Source: Candidatus Fischerbacteria bacterium RBG_13_37_8 (GTDB lineage: Bacteria > Acidobacteriota > HRBIN11 > MFGW01). From it: a DNA stretch of 5,918 nucleotides. Below the pieces are notes generated by a model that was not told the DNA's origin, made no database searches, and saw only the letters and a program-made list of their open reading frames with translations. Positions within the stretch are counted from its first letter, which is position 1. Each line of letters starts with the position of its first letter. The position numbers were made by a program, and so were the translations under genes. The stretch covers positions 1-5,918 of the forward strand of contig MFGW01000137.1 of the NCBI GenBank assembly GCA_001780385.1, in the 5' to 3' direction. Positions 1-5,918 of the stretch are shown here, one piece after another.

Positions 1-1740
1 GCTTCATCACCGGATTTAGTGCTGAAAGCATTGGCAGCGCTCGAAAAATCGCGCCATGATGAACCGGATAACGCCGCTATGTATAGAATACTCACGTTTC
101 TCTGTCGCAGCAGCATCACCGTGCGCCAGGGCAGAAGCAGTATATCCGTTCCGGCGCCGGTTGATTTCTCGGACCTCTCCACGGAATACATCGGCATTCT
201 TTATGAAGGACTGCTCGATTTCGAGCTGCGACGTGCACCGCAATCCGGCCCTATCGTTTTCCTTGCTATCGGAGATCAACCCGCACTTCCCTTCTCACGC
301 CTGGAAACCATGGATGATGCACAACTGAAGAAACTATTCGAGAAATTCAAGCAAAGCACACAAAAGCTCGCACTGAGTGAAGAAGCGGATGAAACAGAAC
401 CGCTGGATGAAGCTGAGACCGAAGAAGAAGCAGTTCTCGAAGAAACACAAGAACCGGAATCTCTGCCCATGGTTGCAGAAGAACCGGCACCATACGGCTC
501 CACGCACTGGGATAATGAGGTTTATGCATGGGCAAAAGGCGCTGTTCTTGCCGCAAAGCTCATCAAGCCTCCGCGCAAAAAAATGGATTTCCGCGCACAA
601 CAGGAATACGACCAGTTGCTGGAAACCACCGCAAAGAAATTAATCTTTAAAACTGTCCATCCGGGAGGCTGGTATCTCGTGCGCTGGGGTGGCACGCGCA
701 AAGGCGCCGGCACCTTCTACACACGCCCACAACTCGCCGGACCAACCACACGCCGCACGCTGGAACCTCTTGTTTACGAAGAGGCAGACGATAAGAACGT
801 GCGCCATTTGCGCAAGCCGGAAGAAATACTGTCGCTGAAAGTATGTGATCCGGCAATGGGCTCCGGTTCATTCCTCATCTCCGCATTACGATTTCTCACC
901 AATGCGCTCTACAAGAGCCTCCACGAACATGGACGACTTGAAAGCAATGCAGAACGCACCATCTGCCGACTTGCAGACGGTCAACCTTCAACCGGAATTC
1001 CAGACGAAACGTTACCTGTGCCGAAAGAACATGAAGAATTTGAAGAACGGCTCAAAGCACGCTTGAAACGCTACATAGTCGAACGCTGCATTTCTGGAGT
1101 TGATCTCGACCCGCTTGCCGTCGAGCTTGCACGCATGGCATTATGGATCGAAACCATGGATCGCAATCTTCCGTTCAGTTTCCTCGACCATAAACTCAAA
1201 TGCGGCAATTCGCTTGTCGGATGCTGGTTCGACCGCTTCACCGATTACCCTATCATGGCATGGGAACGCGAAGGCGGCGATGCCAAACATGAGCATTTCG
1301 TACACCATTATCATGACGTCATCCTGACCAGCAAGAAAGCCGGACAAGTTCAGCGGCGCGGTGATAAATGGACCCATGCAATCAAAGAAGCAAAGAAAGA
1401 TATGATCAAGCTATTGCGCGACTCCATAGAAGCACAACACGAAAATATGTTCGAATTCATCAAGCAAAATTACACGACCATGGATCTGCATCATGATATC
1501 TGCGAAGCTTTTGAAAAGCTCCATTCATTACCCGTCTATGATGAAGAGCAGCGCGCAGCATATTATCGCGATACTATTCTCAACAATCCGGATTTCAATA
1601 CATTGAAATTTGCATTTGATACATGGTGCGCGATCTGGTTCTGGCCCGGTGAGCATATTGAACAAACGCCTACGCCAGCTAATTTCCTTTCACTTCCGGA
1701 AAACTCCCGAGCAATCGTTTCCGAGCTTGAGTATAATTAA
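1..1740 (+). pseudogene. Eco57I/DrmMI-like N6-adenine DNA methyltransferase, 5' end outside window, 3' truncated
   Basis: The frame is open from position 1, so the true start lies upstream; a GTG at 19 is only the first possible start codon inside the window. Numbering from 19, the protein has a VDFSDLSTEYIGILYEGLL segment, an acidic Glu-rich linker (about 120-150), FYTRPQLAGPTT (233 on), the S-adenosylmethionine motif I DPAMGSGSF (277-285) and the second binding motif DLDPLAVELA (362 on), followed by a CGNSLVGCWFDRF segment. This order is typical of large class I adenine methylases of Eco57I type. From memory, the CGNSLVGCWFDRF and MAWEREGGD stretches resemble the DISARM methylase DrmMI. The reading ends at TAA 1738-1740, just after RAIVSELE. 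In relatives I would expect the catalytic NPPY/NPPW motif shortly afterwards; here it is missing. Without it the enzyme should not methylate DNA. The family call (N6-adenine methylase) is firm; DrmMI is a best guess. The truncation coincides with the fall in G+C content. Confidence 0.8.
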
Positions 1741-1751
1741 AGACTAATTTC

Positions 1752-2267
1752 TTATTTGTTACTTTCAGATTTAGGTGCTTCATTATCTTCTGCTTTTTCA
1801 ATTATTATTATTTTTGCTTTTTCTTCTTCTAAAGTATTGCTAAAGTACTTTATTTGTATATGCTCTCCTTCTTTTATGTCCTTCAATTTATTCCAATTAT
1901 CAAGCTCTATATTGTCTTTAACATCAGGCAAAGATACAACGCATGAATCTTTATTATTCTCTTTTAGAGTAATACTATTTTTACTCTCATCAAATGATTT
2001 GAAGGTTCCTATGCAGGAAGTAAGTCCCATTCCTGGTTTTTCGCAACGTTGAGGAGTGTCTTCAATTGAACCATTATCAATTGGGATTATATTTTCATCG
2101 CAATCCATAAATTCTGTCTCATTTATTTTCCAGCCGAGATATATAGCATTTCCTTTGATTAAAAGCTTTTCTTTTTCTTTAGTCTTTGTTATACCTAATC
2201 TGGATATACTGAAAAATAAAACAAGCAGAAAAATAAGGTATAGATTAAAATTTGTATTTTTTCCCAT
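1752..2267 (-). CDS. Small signal-anchored protein with four cysteines, unknown function
   Basis: This is a 171-residue protein that I do not recognise. It begins with a short polar stretch and a hydrophobic segment (about residues 8-24, YLIFLLVLFF), which is either a signal peptide or an uncleaved anchor. There is no lipobox cysteine after it. The rest is hydrophilic and probably lies outside the inner membrane. It has four cysteines (56, 75, 85, 109), an even number that could form two disulfides. The last 20 or so residues are charged and low in complexity. The start is set by a perfect AGGAGG six bases before the ATG at 2265-2267. Only 9 bp separate it from the stop of the upstream gene (2277-3086), and that TAG overlaps this Shine-Dalgarno, so the two are very likely co-transcribed and perhaps translationally coupled. 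Its 3' end faces the truncated methylase 11 bp away with no visible terminator between. It is intact, which sets it apart from its broken neighbours. Confidence 0.8.
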   Translation of the reverse strand: MGKNTNFNLYLIFLLVLFFSISRLGITKTKEKEKLLIKGNAIYLGWKINETEFMDCDENIIPIDNGSIEDTPQRCEKPGMGLTSCIGTFKSFDESKNSITLKENNKDSCVVSLPDVKDNIELDNWNKLKDIKEGEHIQIKYFSNTLEEEKAKIIIIEKAEDNEAPKSESNK

Positions 2268-2276
2268 TATAACCTC
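2265..2276 (-). promoter_or_regulatory. Shine-Dalgarno AGGAGG of the second gene, overlapping the upstream stop codon
   Basis: On the minus strand the sequence reads TAGGAGGTTATAATG. The TAG ends the membrane-protein gene and shares its last two bases with the AGGAGG that serves the small secreted protein. This arrangement fixes the second start codon and suggests that ribosomes ending the first gene help initiate the second. Confidence 0.7.
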
Positions 2277-3086
2277 CTAAAAATGTTTTATGCCTGGATT
2301 AGGTCGAATCATAAAAGATATAACATCACTTTTTTTTATTTCATAAACAAACATAAGAGGCATAGCTCCTTCTTCTCCCGCTACCTGCCAAAGTACATAA
2401 TAACTATTTTTTGTTTGGGCTATTAAAATTAAATATCCTTTTTCATTCATTTTAATAAAATTTTCGGGATAAGGATTTAAGATGTCCTTTTTTAAATTAA
2501 AAATAGCAATGTCAGCATGGCCATTTCTAACATCTTCAGCTTTTATAAATGCAATATTCTCTGCCAATATTCCACAAACAACAAAAGCAATGAATCCAAC
2601 AAAAATCAAAGAGATTCCCTTTGAATAAATCGAATATTTTCGAAGTATGACTAAAAAAATAAAAGAAATGACTAGTAAAATAATAGATATGATAATTGCA
2701 ATACTATCTATAATATTATTTTTATACATATAAATTCCTTTTAATATCGCCCATGAATATACAAAAAATGAATAAAATGATATTTCCAGAGAATCTAAAT
2801 CAATGCCAAAATAATAATAGTAATAATAAAGATATAGCCATCCAGAAAAATAAGAATACACAGCAGGTATAATAATTATAGCATTTATTTTCTCAAATAG
2901 AGAAAAAGTTTTTTTATTTCTTTCTAATTCTAATTTTTCAGTTTTTTTCTCATTCTCAATTAATTCGATTTTATTTTGTAGTTCTTCCATTTGCATTTGT
3001 GCTTCTGTAAATTTTGTCTGAAGCTCTTGTGCATTAAGGATTTTATCTTTATTTGATTCAAGTGATTCATTATTGTTACAATTCAT
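2277..3086 (-). CDS. Coiled-coil, four-pass membrane protein, unknown function
   Basis: The protein has 269 residues if started at ATG 3084-3086, where AGGAGA (3091-3096) sits at the right distance. An in-frame ATG at 3102-3104 exists, but the ribosome site falls within its first codons, so I reject it. Residues about 15-60 are Glu/Lys/Gln/Leu-rich and look like a coiled coil. Four hydrophobic segments follow, at roughly 67-92, 103-121, 125-148 and 156-181. The end of the first contains six tyrosines in a row (87-92). Residues 182-269 form a soluble tail with beta-like stretches (GYLILIAQ, YYVLWQV). Four passes would put both the coiled coil and the tail in the cytoplasm, which is an inference from even topology. 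It is the first gene of a two-gene unit with the small secreted protein 9 bp downstream. No catalytic motif is visible. It could be a sensor, a scaffold or a membrane effector; the sequence does not decide. Confidence 0.82.
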   Translation of the reverse strand: MNCNNNESLESNKDKILNAQELQTKFTEAQMQMEELQNKIELIENEKKTEKLELERNKKTFSLFEKINAIIIIPAVYSYFSGWLYLYYYYYYFGIDLDSLEISFYSFFVYSWAILKGIYMYKNNIIDSIAIIISIILLVISFIFLVILRKYSIYSKGISLIFVGFIAFVVCGILAENIAFIKAEDVRNGHADIAIFNLKKDILNPYPENFIKMNEKGYLILIAQTKNSYYVLWQVAGEEGAMPLMFVYEIKKSDVISFMIRPNPGIKHF

Positions 3087-3150
3087 TGGATTTCTCCTCA
3101 GCATATTTTTTCAAATTTTTAATTTTCTCAACTATAAATTTGCTTTCGAA
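3076..3150 (-). other. Possible C-terminal remnant of a gene upstream of the membrane-protein gene
   Basis: On the minus strand a frame reads FESKFIVEKIKNLKKYAEEK and ends SNEL at TAA 3076-3078, overlapping the ATG of the membrane-protein gene by 11 bases. The Lys/Glu-rich text looks like AT-rich coding sequence, and the stop/start overlap is typical of genes in an operon. Going upstream, the frame runs straight into the G+C-rich repeat, where it reads as GIPKGQNPLVARR, which does not look like part of the same protein. One reading is that the repeat inserted into, or replaced, an earlier gene of the unit. Chance is the main alternative over so short a stretch. Confidence 0.25.
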
Positions 3151-3151
3151 C

Positions 3152-3240
3152 CGTAGGGTATTTACCCTGCGGGCGACCAAGGGATTTTGTCCCTTTGGAA
3201 TCCCTGAAGAAGATATCCCTGCGCCAGCAGCGCAGGGTAC
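3152..3240. repeat. G+C-rich self-complementary element, probable dispersed palindromic repeat
   Basis: About 89 bp of G+C-rich sequence lies in a very AT-rich setting. It holds several nested inverted repeats. AGGGT (3155-3159) pairs with ACCCT (3164-3168). CCAAGGGA (3177-3184) pairs with TCCCTTTGG (3190-3198) with one bulge. AGGGATT (3180-3186) can alternatively pair with AATCCCT (3199-3205). CCCTGCGC (3217-3224) pairs perfectly with GCGCAGGG (3230-3237) around a CAGCA loop. The two ends also match over 9 bp: TACCCTGCG (3163-3171) against CGCAGGGTA (3231-3239). Such a compact foldable unit fits a REP-, MITE- or Rickettsia-palindromic-element-like repeat. Only one copy is present here, so dispersal is an inference. 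It lies about 65 bp upstream of the two-gene membrane unit and could also affect its transcription. Confidence 0.6.
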
Positions 3241-3710
3241 AGCAAAATAACAAACAAGTTTGTTTAATAGATGTTTATAGAAAAAAACATTCAAATATTA
3301 TGCCAATATCATTTTTTTTGTTAAAAAAGCTGTCCAATTACTCGGCCGTTGAATTCTGTTTCTTGAAAGCAACACATAGTCTTATTTTTAGGTAGCATTT
3401 ATTTTTTTAAAAGCCAAGCTAAAAAAAATAATCTAAGAAATTTTATGCAGCTTAAGCCACAAAAGTACACAATCTAATAGGATGCAAAGTAAACATATTA
3501 TAAATTTTAGAATTTACATGAAGAAACTTGATGCTGGTTTTTCATTTGGTTTGAATAACTATGATGCTGTTAATCATATTTTATCCTTTGATATATTATC
3601 TTTTCTTGTTAGTATAATATAAAATTATGTGCTGCAATAATTTGTTTCATTAATAATAAAGAAGCTCATTGATGTGCTTATATTTTTGATTCTTTGAATT
3701 AAAATGCTAA

Positions 3711-3725
3711 AAGGGGAAATAAAAT
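3711..3725 (+). promoter_or_regulatory. Ribosome binding site of the hsdR remnant
   Basis: AAGGGG at 3711-3716 lies 9 bases before ATG 3726-3728. The codons that follow read MNKAFNEADTK, the expected opening of an EcoAI/EcoEI-type HsdR, so this was the original start of the now broken gene. Confidence 0.6.
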
Positions 3726-4616
3726 ATGAATAAGGCTTTTAATGAAGCTGATACAAAGAGCTAAGCTTATTTATCTAGCGCTTATTCATTATTGCGTATG
3801 GATAGAGGAATTAATACATAGAGATGAAACTGCTTGAGGAGTCGATATAATAGAAGGTATGCCCAGACGAAGAGAGTGTCTAAGAATTGATTATGCTTTA
3901 CAAATTAGGATTAATATAGATACTCAACCTTTCGCCATTGCATTGATTGAAGCAAAGCAAATTAATGAATCGCCAGCTATAGGTCTGGAACAAGCAAAAA
4001 AAAAATAATCGCTTGAAAAATGTTGCTTTCGTTTTTTCATCCATTGGACATCTATTTATAGAATATGATAAATTCATCGATTAACCTCTCAATCTTGTTT
4101 ATTTAATGAATTTATCCCACCTGAAGAGTTGTGTGAACATTATGAAAAAGATTATGGATTTTCGCAGGCAAGTGATGAAGCTAAGGCGCTATTAATTCCT
4201 TATCCTATAGGTGAGGCGACGAAGCGCTATTGTCTGGATGCTGCTATTCGTGCAAGCTTGGAGAAAATATATCAAGGCAAGAAGCGAATTCTATTATATT
4301 CGGCAAAGGCCTCTGACAAAACCATTATTGCAGTGCATCTTTTGAATAAGAATGCAGATGCAGGACAGATATGTCGTGCGCTCTTTTTTTTTGTGTTAGG
4401 GATGAATTACGAGCGCAGGGACTTGGCGCTTTCCAGAAGGTTTTTGGTGCTGATGTAGCAGAAGTAACTTCCGCAAATCCTCGGATAAATGCCAGGATTT
4501 TAGTTGCTATCTACAAAATCCTTAATGATGCAGAAGAGCAAGAAGATGCAATATATTTTCTTGAAAACTATTCTGAAAATTATTTTTCTCATATTATTAT
4601 TGATGAGAGTTATAGA
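3726..4616 (+). pseudogene. hsdR: Type I restriction enzyme R subunit (HsdR), degenerate 5' portion
   Basis: Read across three frames, this follows an HsdR from its start to helicase motif II. MNKAFNEADTK opens at 3726, then shifts frame near 3759 to AKLIYLALIH and WIEELIHRDETA. The frame hits TGA at 3835-3837 and continues as GVDIIEGMPRRRECLRIDYAL and IALIEAK; Asp at 3889 and Glu/Lys at 3949-3957 are the PD-ExK nuclease residues. A run of ten A (3996-4005) shifts frame to RLKNVAFVFSS and GHLFIEYDKF, which ends at TAA 4082-4084. From 4087 another frame reads LFNEFIPPEELCEHYEK up to the Walker A region at 4300-4323. That region is SAKASDKT instead of a GxGKT form, with two glycines lost. A run of nine T (4384-4392) gives the next shift, into RDELRAQGLGAFQKVFGADV. 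Motif II at 4602-4613 is DESY rather than DECH. The rest of the helicase and the C-terminal domain are missing. In function HsdR would cut and translocate DNA together with HsdM and HsdS, neither of which is in the window. Confidence 0.88.
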
Positions 4617-4867
4617 AATAAAGGGATTTCTTTGCTCAAGCTTTTAAACGAACATTCAATAAGACAAGAAGTATATTCCTCATCTAATAAAAAATTATTT
4701 TTGCAAAGCCGACACTCAAAAAATGCAGGAAGAATATCGGTATACAGTTCATCAAAAAATACTTTTGGCGGCTCATGATCACGGATTTCTGTTTCACGCT
4801 CAAATTGGAACAAAATCCATTATGTCTTCATCGCTGAGCTTTTTTGGCTGTTGTATAATTTACCATA
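4617..4867. other. Unassigned junction region after the hsdR remnant, readable on both strands
   Basis: After motif II the HsdR resemblance ends. On the plus strand the frame continues to 4778 as NKGISLLKLLNEHSIRQEVY and then polar Ser-rich text. A shifted plus frame reads KMQEEYRYTVHQKILLAAHD and GFLFHAQIGTKSIM. The minus strand is at least as protein-like: LSDEDIMDFVPI, then after a stop and a shift FERETEIRDHEPPKVFFDEL and YTDILPAFFE, ending at TAA 4610-4612. This may be the remnant of a second, oppositely oriented gene joined to hsdR by a rearrangement near 4612-4617. I cannot place either reading in a family. Confidence 0.35.
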
Positions 4868-5281
4868 TCATTTATTTTTCAAAAACTTTTTAATCTTCCT
4901 AACAACATTATCCGGTTTACGTTCAACCTCACATTCCCAAAGCCTAAGAACATGCCAACCCATTTTGCGCAATTCTTTCATGTGTTTTGAGTCACGGTTT
5001 TTATTTTTTAGTAGCTTAGCCTTCCAATAAACAGTCCTCGTCTTGGGGATGGTACCGTCTCTACATTTTGAATGCGAATGCCAAAAGCATCCATGAACAA
5101 AAATAACAGCATTATATTTTCTTAATACAATATCGGGTTTGCCAGGTAGTTCTTTTACGTGAAGGCGGAAGCGATATCTCATAGCAAAAAGAATCTTGCG
5201 AACGCGATGTTCAATTCCAGTATTCTTGCTGAGAATACGTGACATCACTTGGCTGCGTTTTTCTTTCGACCAAATATCCAT
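4868..5281 (-). CDS. vsr: Very short patch repair endonuclease Vsr
   Basis: This intact 137-residue protein is clearly Vsr, the endonuclease that nicks 5' of the T in T:G mismatches produced by deamination of 5-methylcytosine and so starts very short patch repair. It opens MDIWSKEKRSQVMSRI as the family does. Compared with E. coli Vsr (known structure), Glu24, Asp50 (in PGKPDIV), His63 and His68 (in HGCFWH) match the active-site residues, and Cys65, His70, Cys73 and Cys117 (in WECEV) match the structural zinc ligands. The position of the catalytic-loop Thr63 holds Val62 here. The segment KAKLLKNKNRD is also conserved. It is slightly shorter than the 156-residue E. coli enzyme, mainly at the C terminus. 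The start codon lacks a close Shine-Dalgarno: an AGGA lies 18 bases upstream. Vsr usually accompanies a Dcm-type cytosine methylase, and none is in the window. The broken HNH gene lies upstream on the same strand. Confidence 0.95.
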   Translation of the reverse strand: MDIWSKEKRSQVMSRILSKNTGIEHRVRKILFAMRYRFRLHVKELPGKPDIVLRKYNAVIFVHGCFWHSHSKCRDGTIPKTRTVYWKAKLLKNKNRDSKHMKELRKMGWHVLRLWECEVERKPDNVVRKIKKFLKNK

Positions 5282-5508
5282 GCTATTAAAAATTATGATT
5301 CCTGTTTAACAAAGCCCTTTGTAATTTTGCCATACAATGTTAAAGAGTTCTTAGTTCATGCTATAATATTGTTGTACAGGGATTCAGCAATAATCCGAAT
5401 GGAATGCTTCTCATTTTAAGTAATTTTAGGCTATGTAAATTCGCAACATTCTATATGTTCAGTTATCTTTTTTCTTCTATTATTAAAATATATCATGTTA
5501 TTGTGTTT
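5282..5508. other. Intergenic spacer between the HNH remnant and vsr
   Basis: This 227-bp AT-rich spacer has no convincing gene on either strand. A hydrophobic plus-strand frame (5404-5592) crosses it, but it also covers the HNH remnant on the other strand and has no ribosome site. The spacer carries the weak vsr promoter candidate and the 14-bp dyad. Confidence 0.5.
5363..5390 (-). promoter_or_regulatory. Candidate promoter for vsr
   Basis: On the minus strand TTGCTG (5385-5390) and TATTAT (5363-5368) are 16 bp apart, giving a fair -10 but a weak -35. They would start a leader of about 75 nt before vsr. In AT-rich DNA such matches are common, so this is tentative. A perfect dyad, ACAAAG-CC-CTTTGT (5309-5322), lies between this site and the start codon and could be an operator or chance. 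Confidence 0.25.
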
Positions 5509-5918
5509 TTAATAAACAGCTTTAAGATGATTTTCCCGGGAAAGATTTTTGCCCTTAACGTCTTTTTCCTTCTTTTTGCACTTCATGCATAAAGGGACCA
5601 CATTTCCGGGATAATGCAAATCATATTCTTAACTGTTAAACTTAATCAAATATTCAATTTGCAGCTTATTAGTATCCTTAAAACAATTGCAAAATTGTCC
5701 TGAGAAGATATCACTTCTAATCTTATGCCAAATGGTCTTGCCAGAACTCGAACCAATATTAAATGTTTTTCCTCAAGACAGGGCTCCAACTTTCCTAAGA
5801 AAAGCCCGCACGGCGGTATTAGCTGCATCATATGATATATTATGAATTGCTACCCTAAATCACATTTCCTTTTTTAAAAAAGGCATAAAGACTTTTTGCA
5901 ACTTCACGGGCTAATGGT
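5509..5918 (-). pseudogene. HNH endonuclease, degenerate, 5' end beyond the window
   Basis: On the minus strand a broken protein can be followed from the window edge. PLAREVAKSLYAFFKKGNVI ends at TAG 5855-5857. A shifted frame then reads VAIHNISYDAANTAVRAFL and RKVGALS to TGA 5773-5775. The same frame goes on as GKTFNIGSSSGKTIWHKIRS, FCNCFKDTNKLQIEYLIKFNS to TAA 5629-5631, and then EYDLHYPGNVVPLCMKC to TAA 5509-5511. The pattern GKTIWxKI, a pair of cysteines, LQIExLI, then PGNVVPLCxxC is that of an HNH nuclease with zinc-binding cysteines. The catalytic histidine expected after Glu in the first beta strand (EH) is Tyr here, and two in-frame stops and a frameshift break the gene. It would have cleaved DNA, probably as a restriction or mobile-element nuclease. 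The family call rests on my reading of the motif pattern and not on an alignment. Confidence 0.7.

Larger units (their letters stand above)
3087..3725. other. Gene-poor AT-rich interval
   Basis: This 639-bp interval contains the G+C-rich palindromic element and otherwise no convincing gene. At 3249-3264 there is a short dyad, AACAAAC-AA-GTTTGTT, directly beside that element. At 3399-3431 an AT-only inverted repeat (TTATTTTTTT against AAAAAAATAA) flanks a 13-bp spacer; it may act as a weak bidirectional terminator or simply reflect base composition. A 46-codon frame at 3482-3622 starts with ATG and has no family resemblance that I can see. The last bases (3711-3725) carry the ribosome site of the hsdR remnant. 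Promoters for the divergent units on either side presumably lie here, but no strong -35/-10 pair stands out. Confidence 0.6.

Noticed and set aside
3103..3131. TTGAGA/AAATAT promoter-like pair on the minus strand before the membrane-protein gene
   Set aside because: The -10 match is poor and transcription would start almost at the ribosome site, so it is not convincing.
3195..3395. 66-residue plus-strand frame through the palindromic element
   Set aside because: It starts inside the repeat, lacks a ribosome site and shows no family resemblance.
3482..3622. 46-codon plus-strand frame beginning MQSKHIINFRIY
   Set aside because: It is short, weakly preceded by AGG directly at the ATG, and resembles nothing I know; chance in AT-rich DNA is likely.
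3087..3725. CRISPR array, tRNA or other structured RNA gene
   Set aside because: No regularly spaced direct repeats and no cloverleaf-like pairing were seen in this interval or elsewhere in the window.
3996..4392. Phase-variable switching of hsdR by the A10 and T9 homopolymer runs
   Set aside because: Correcting both runs would still leave an early frameshift near 3759, stops at 3835 and 4082, altered Walker A and DECH motifs and a missing C terminus, so this is decay and not a switch.
5404..5592. Hydrophobic 62-residue plus-strand frame
   Set aside because: It has no ribosome site, its hydrophobicity follows from T-rich sequence, and half of it is antisense to the recognisable HNH remnant.
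5633..5843. Plus-strand frame reading CQMVLPELEPILNVFPQDRA
   Set aside because: It looks protein-like but is antisense to the HNH remnant, whose motifs explain the sequence better.
5868..5883. Perfect palindrome CCTTTTTTAAAAAAGG as a terminator
   Set aside because: It lies inside the HNH remnant as part of its Phe-Phe-Lys-Lys codons and has no proper loop or following T run.

Overview
The window is an AT-rich bacterial accessory region that reads as a decayed defence (restriction-modification) island. Composition changes sharply. Positions 1-1740 are roughly half G+C by eye, with codons such as CGC, GCA and GAA. Almost everything after that is close to 30-40% G+C. The organism cannot be named from this sequence. 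A Vsr repair endonuclease, an HsdR of the EcoAI/EcoEI type and a secreted protein without a lipobox would fit a Gram-negative host, but that is inference.

Layout: (1) 1-1740, + strand: a large N6-adenine DNA methyltransferase of the Eco57I / DISARM DrmMI kind. It enters from outside the window and stops before the catalytic NPPY/NPPW motif, exactly where composition drops. (2) 1752-3086, - strand: a tight two-gene unit. The first gene (2277-3086) encodes a coiled-coil protein with four membrane segments. The second (1752-2267) encodes a small signal-anchored, four-cysteine protein. Both have clear Shine-Dalgarno sequences and intact frames. I recognise neither family. (3) 3152-3240: a G+C-rich, self-complementary element of about 90 bp, probably a dispersed palindromic repeat. 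(4) 3241-3725: AT-rich sequence with no convincing gene. (5) 3726-4616, + strand: the front part of a type I restriction hsdR gene, wrecked by frameshifts, stops and mutations in the ATPase motifs. (6) 4617-4867: an unresolved stretch with protein-like readings on both strands. (7) 4868-5281, - strand: an intact vsr gene. (8) 5509-5918, - strand: a broken HNH endonuclease gene that runs off the window end.

Three of the four nuclease or methylase genes are dead, and only vsr looks functional. The intact, unrecognised membrane pair lies between the ruined genes and is the best candidate for something undescribed. Its link to defence rests on position alone.
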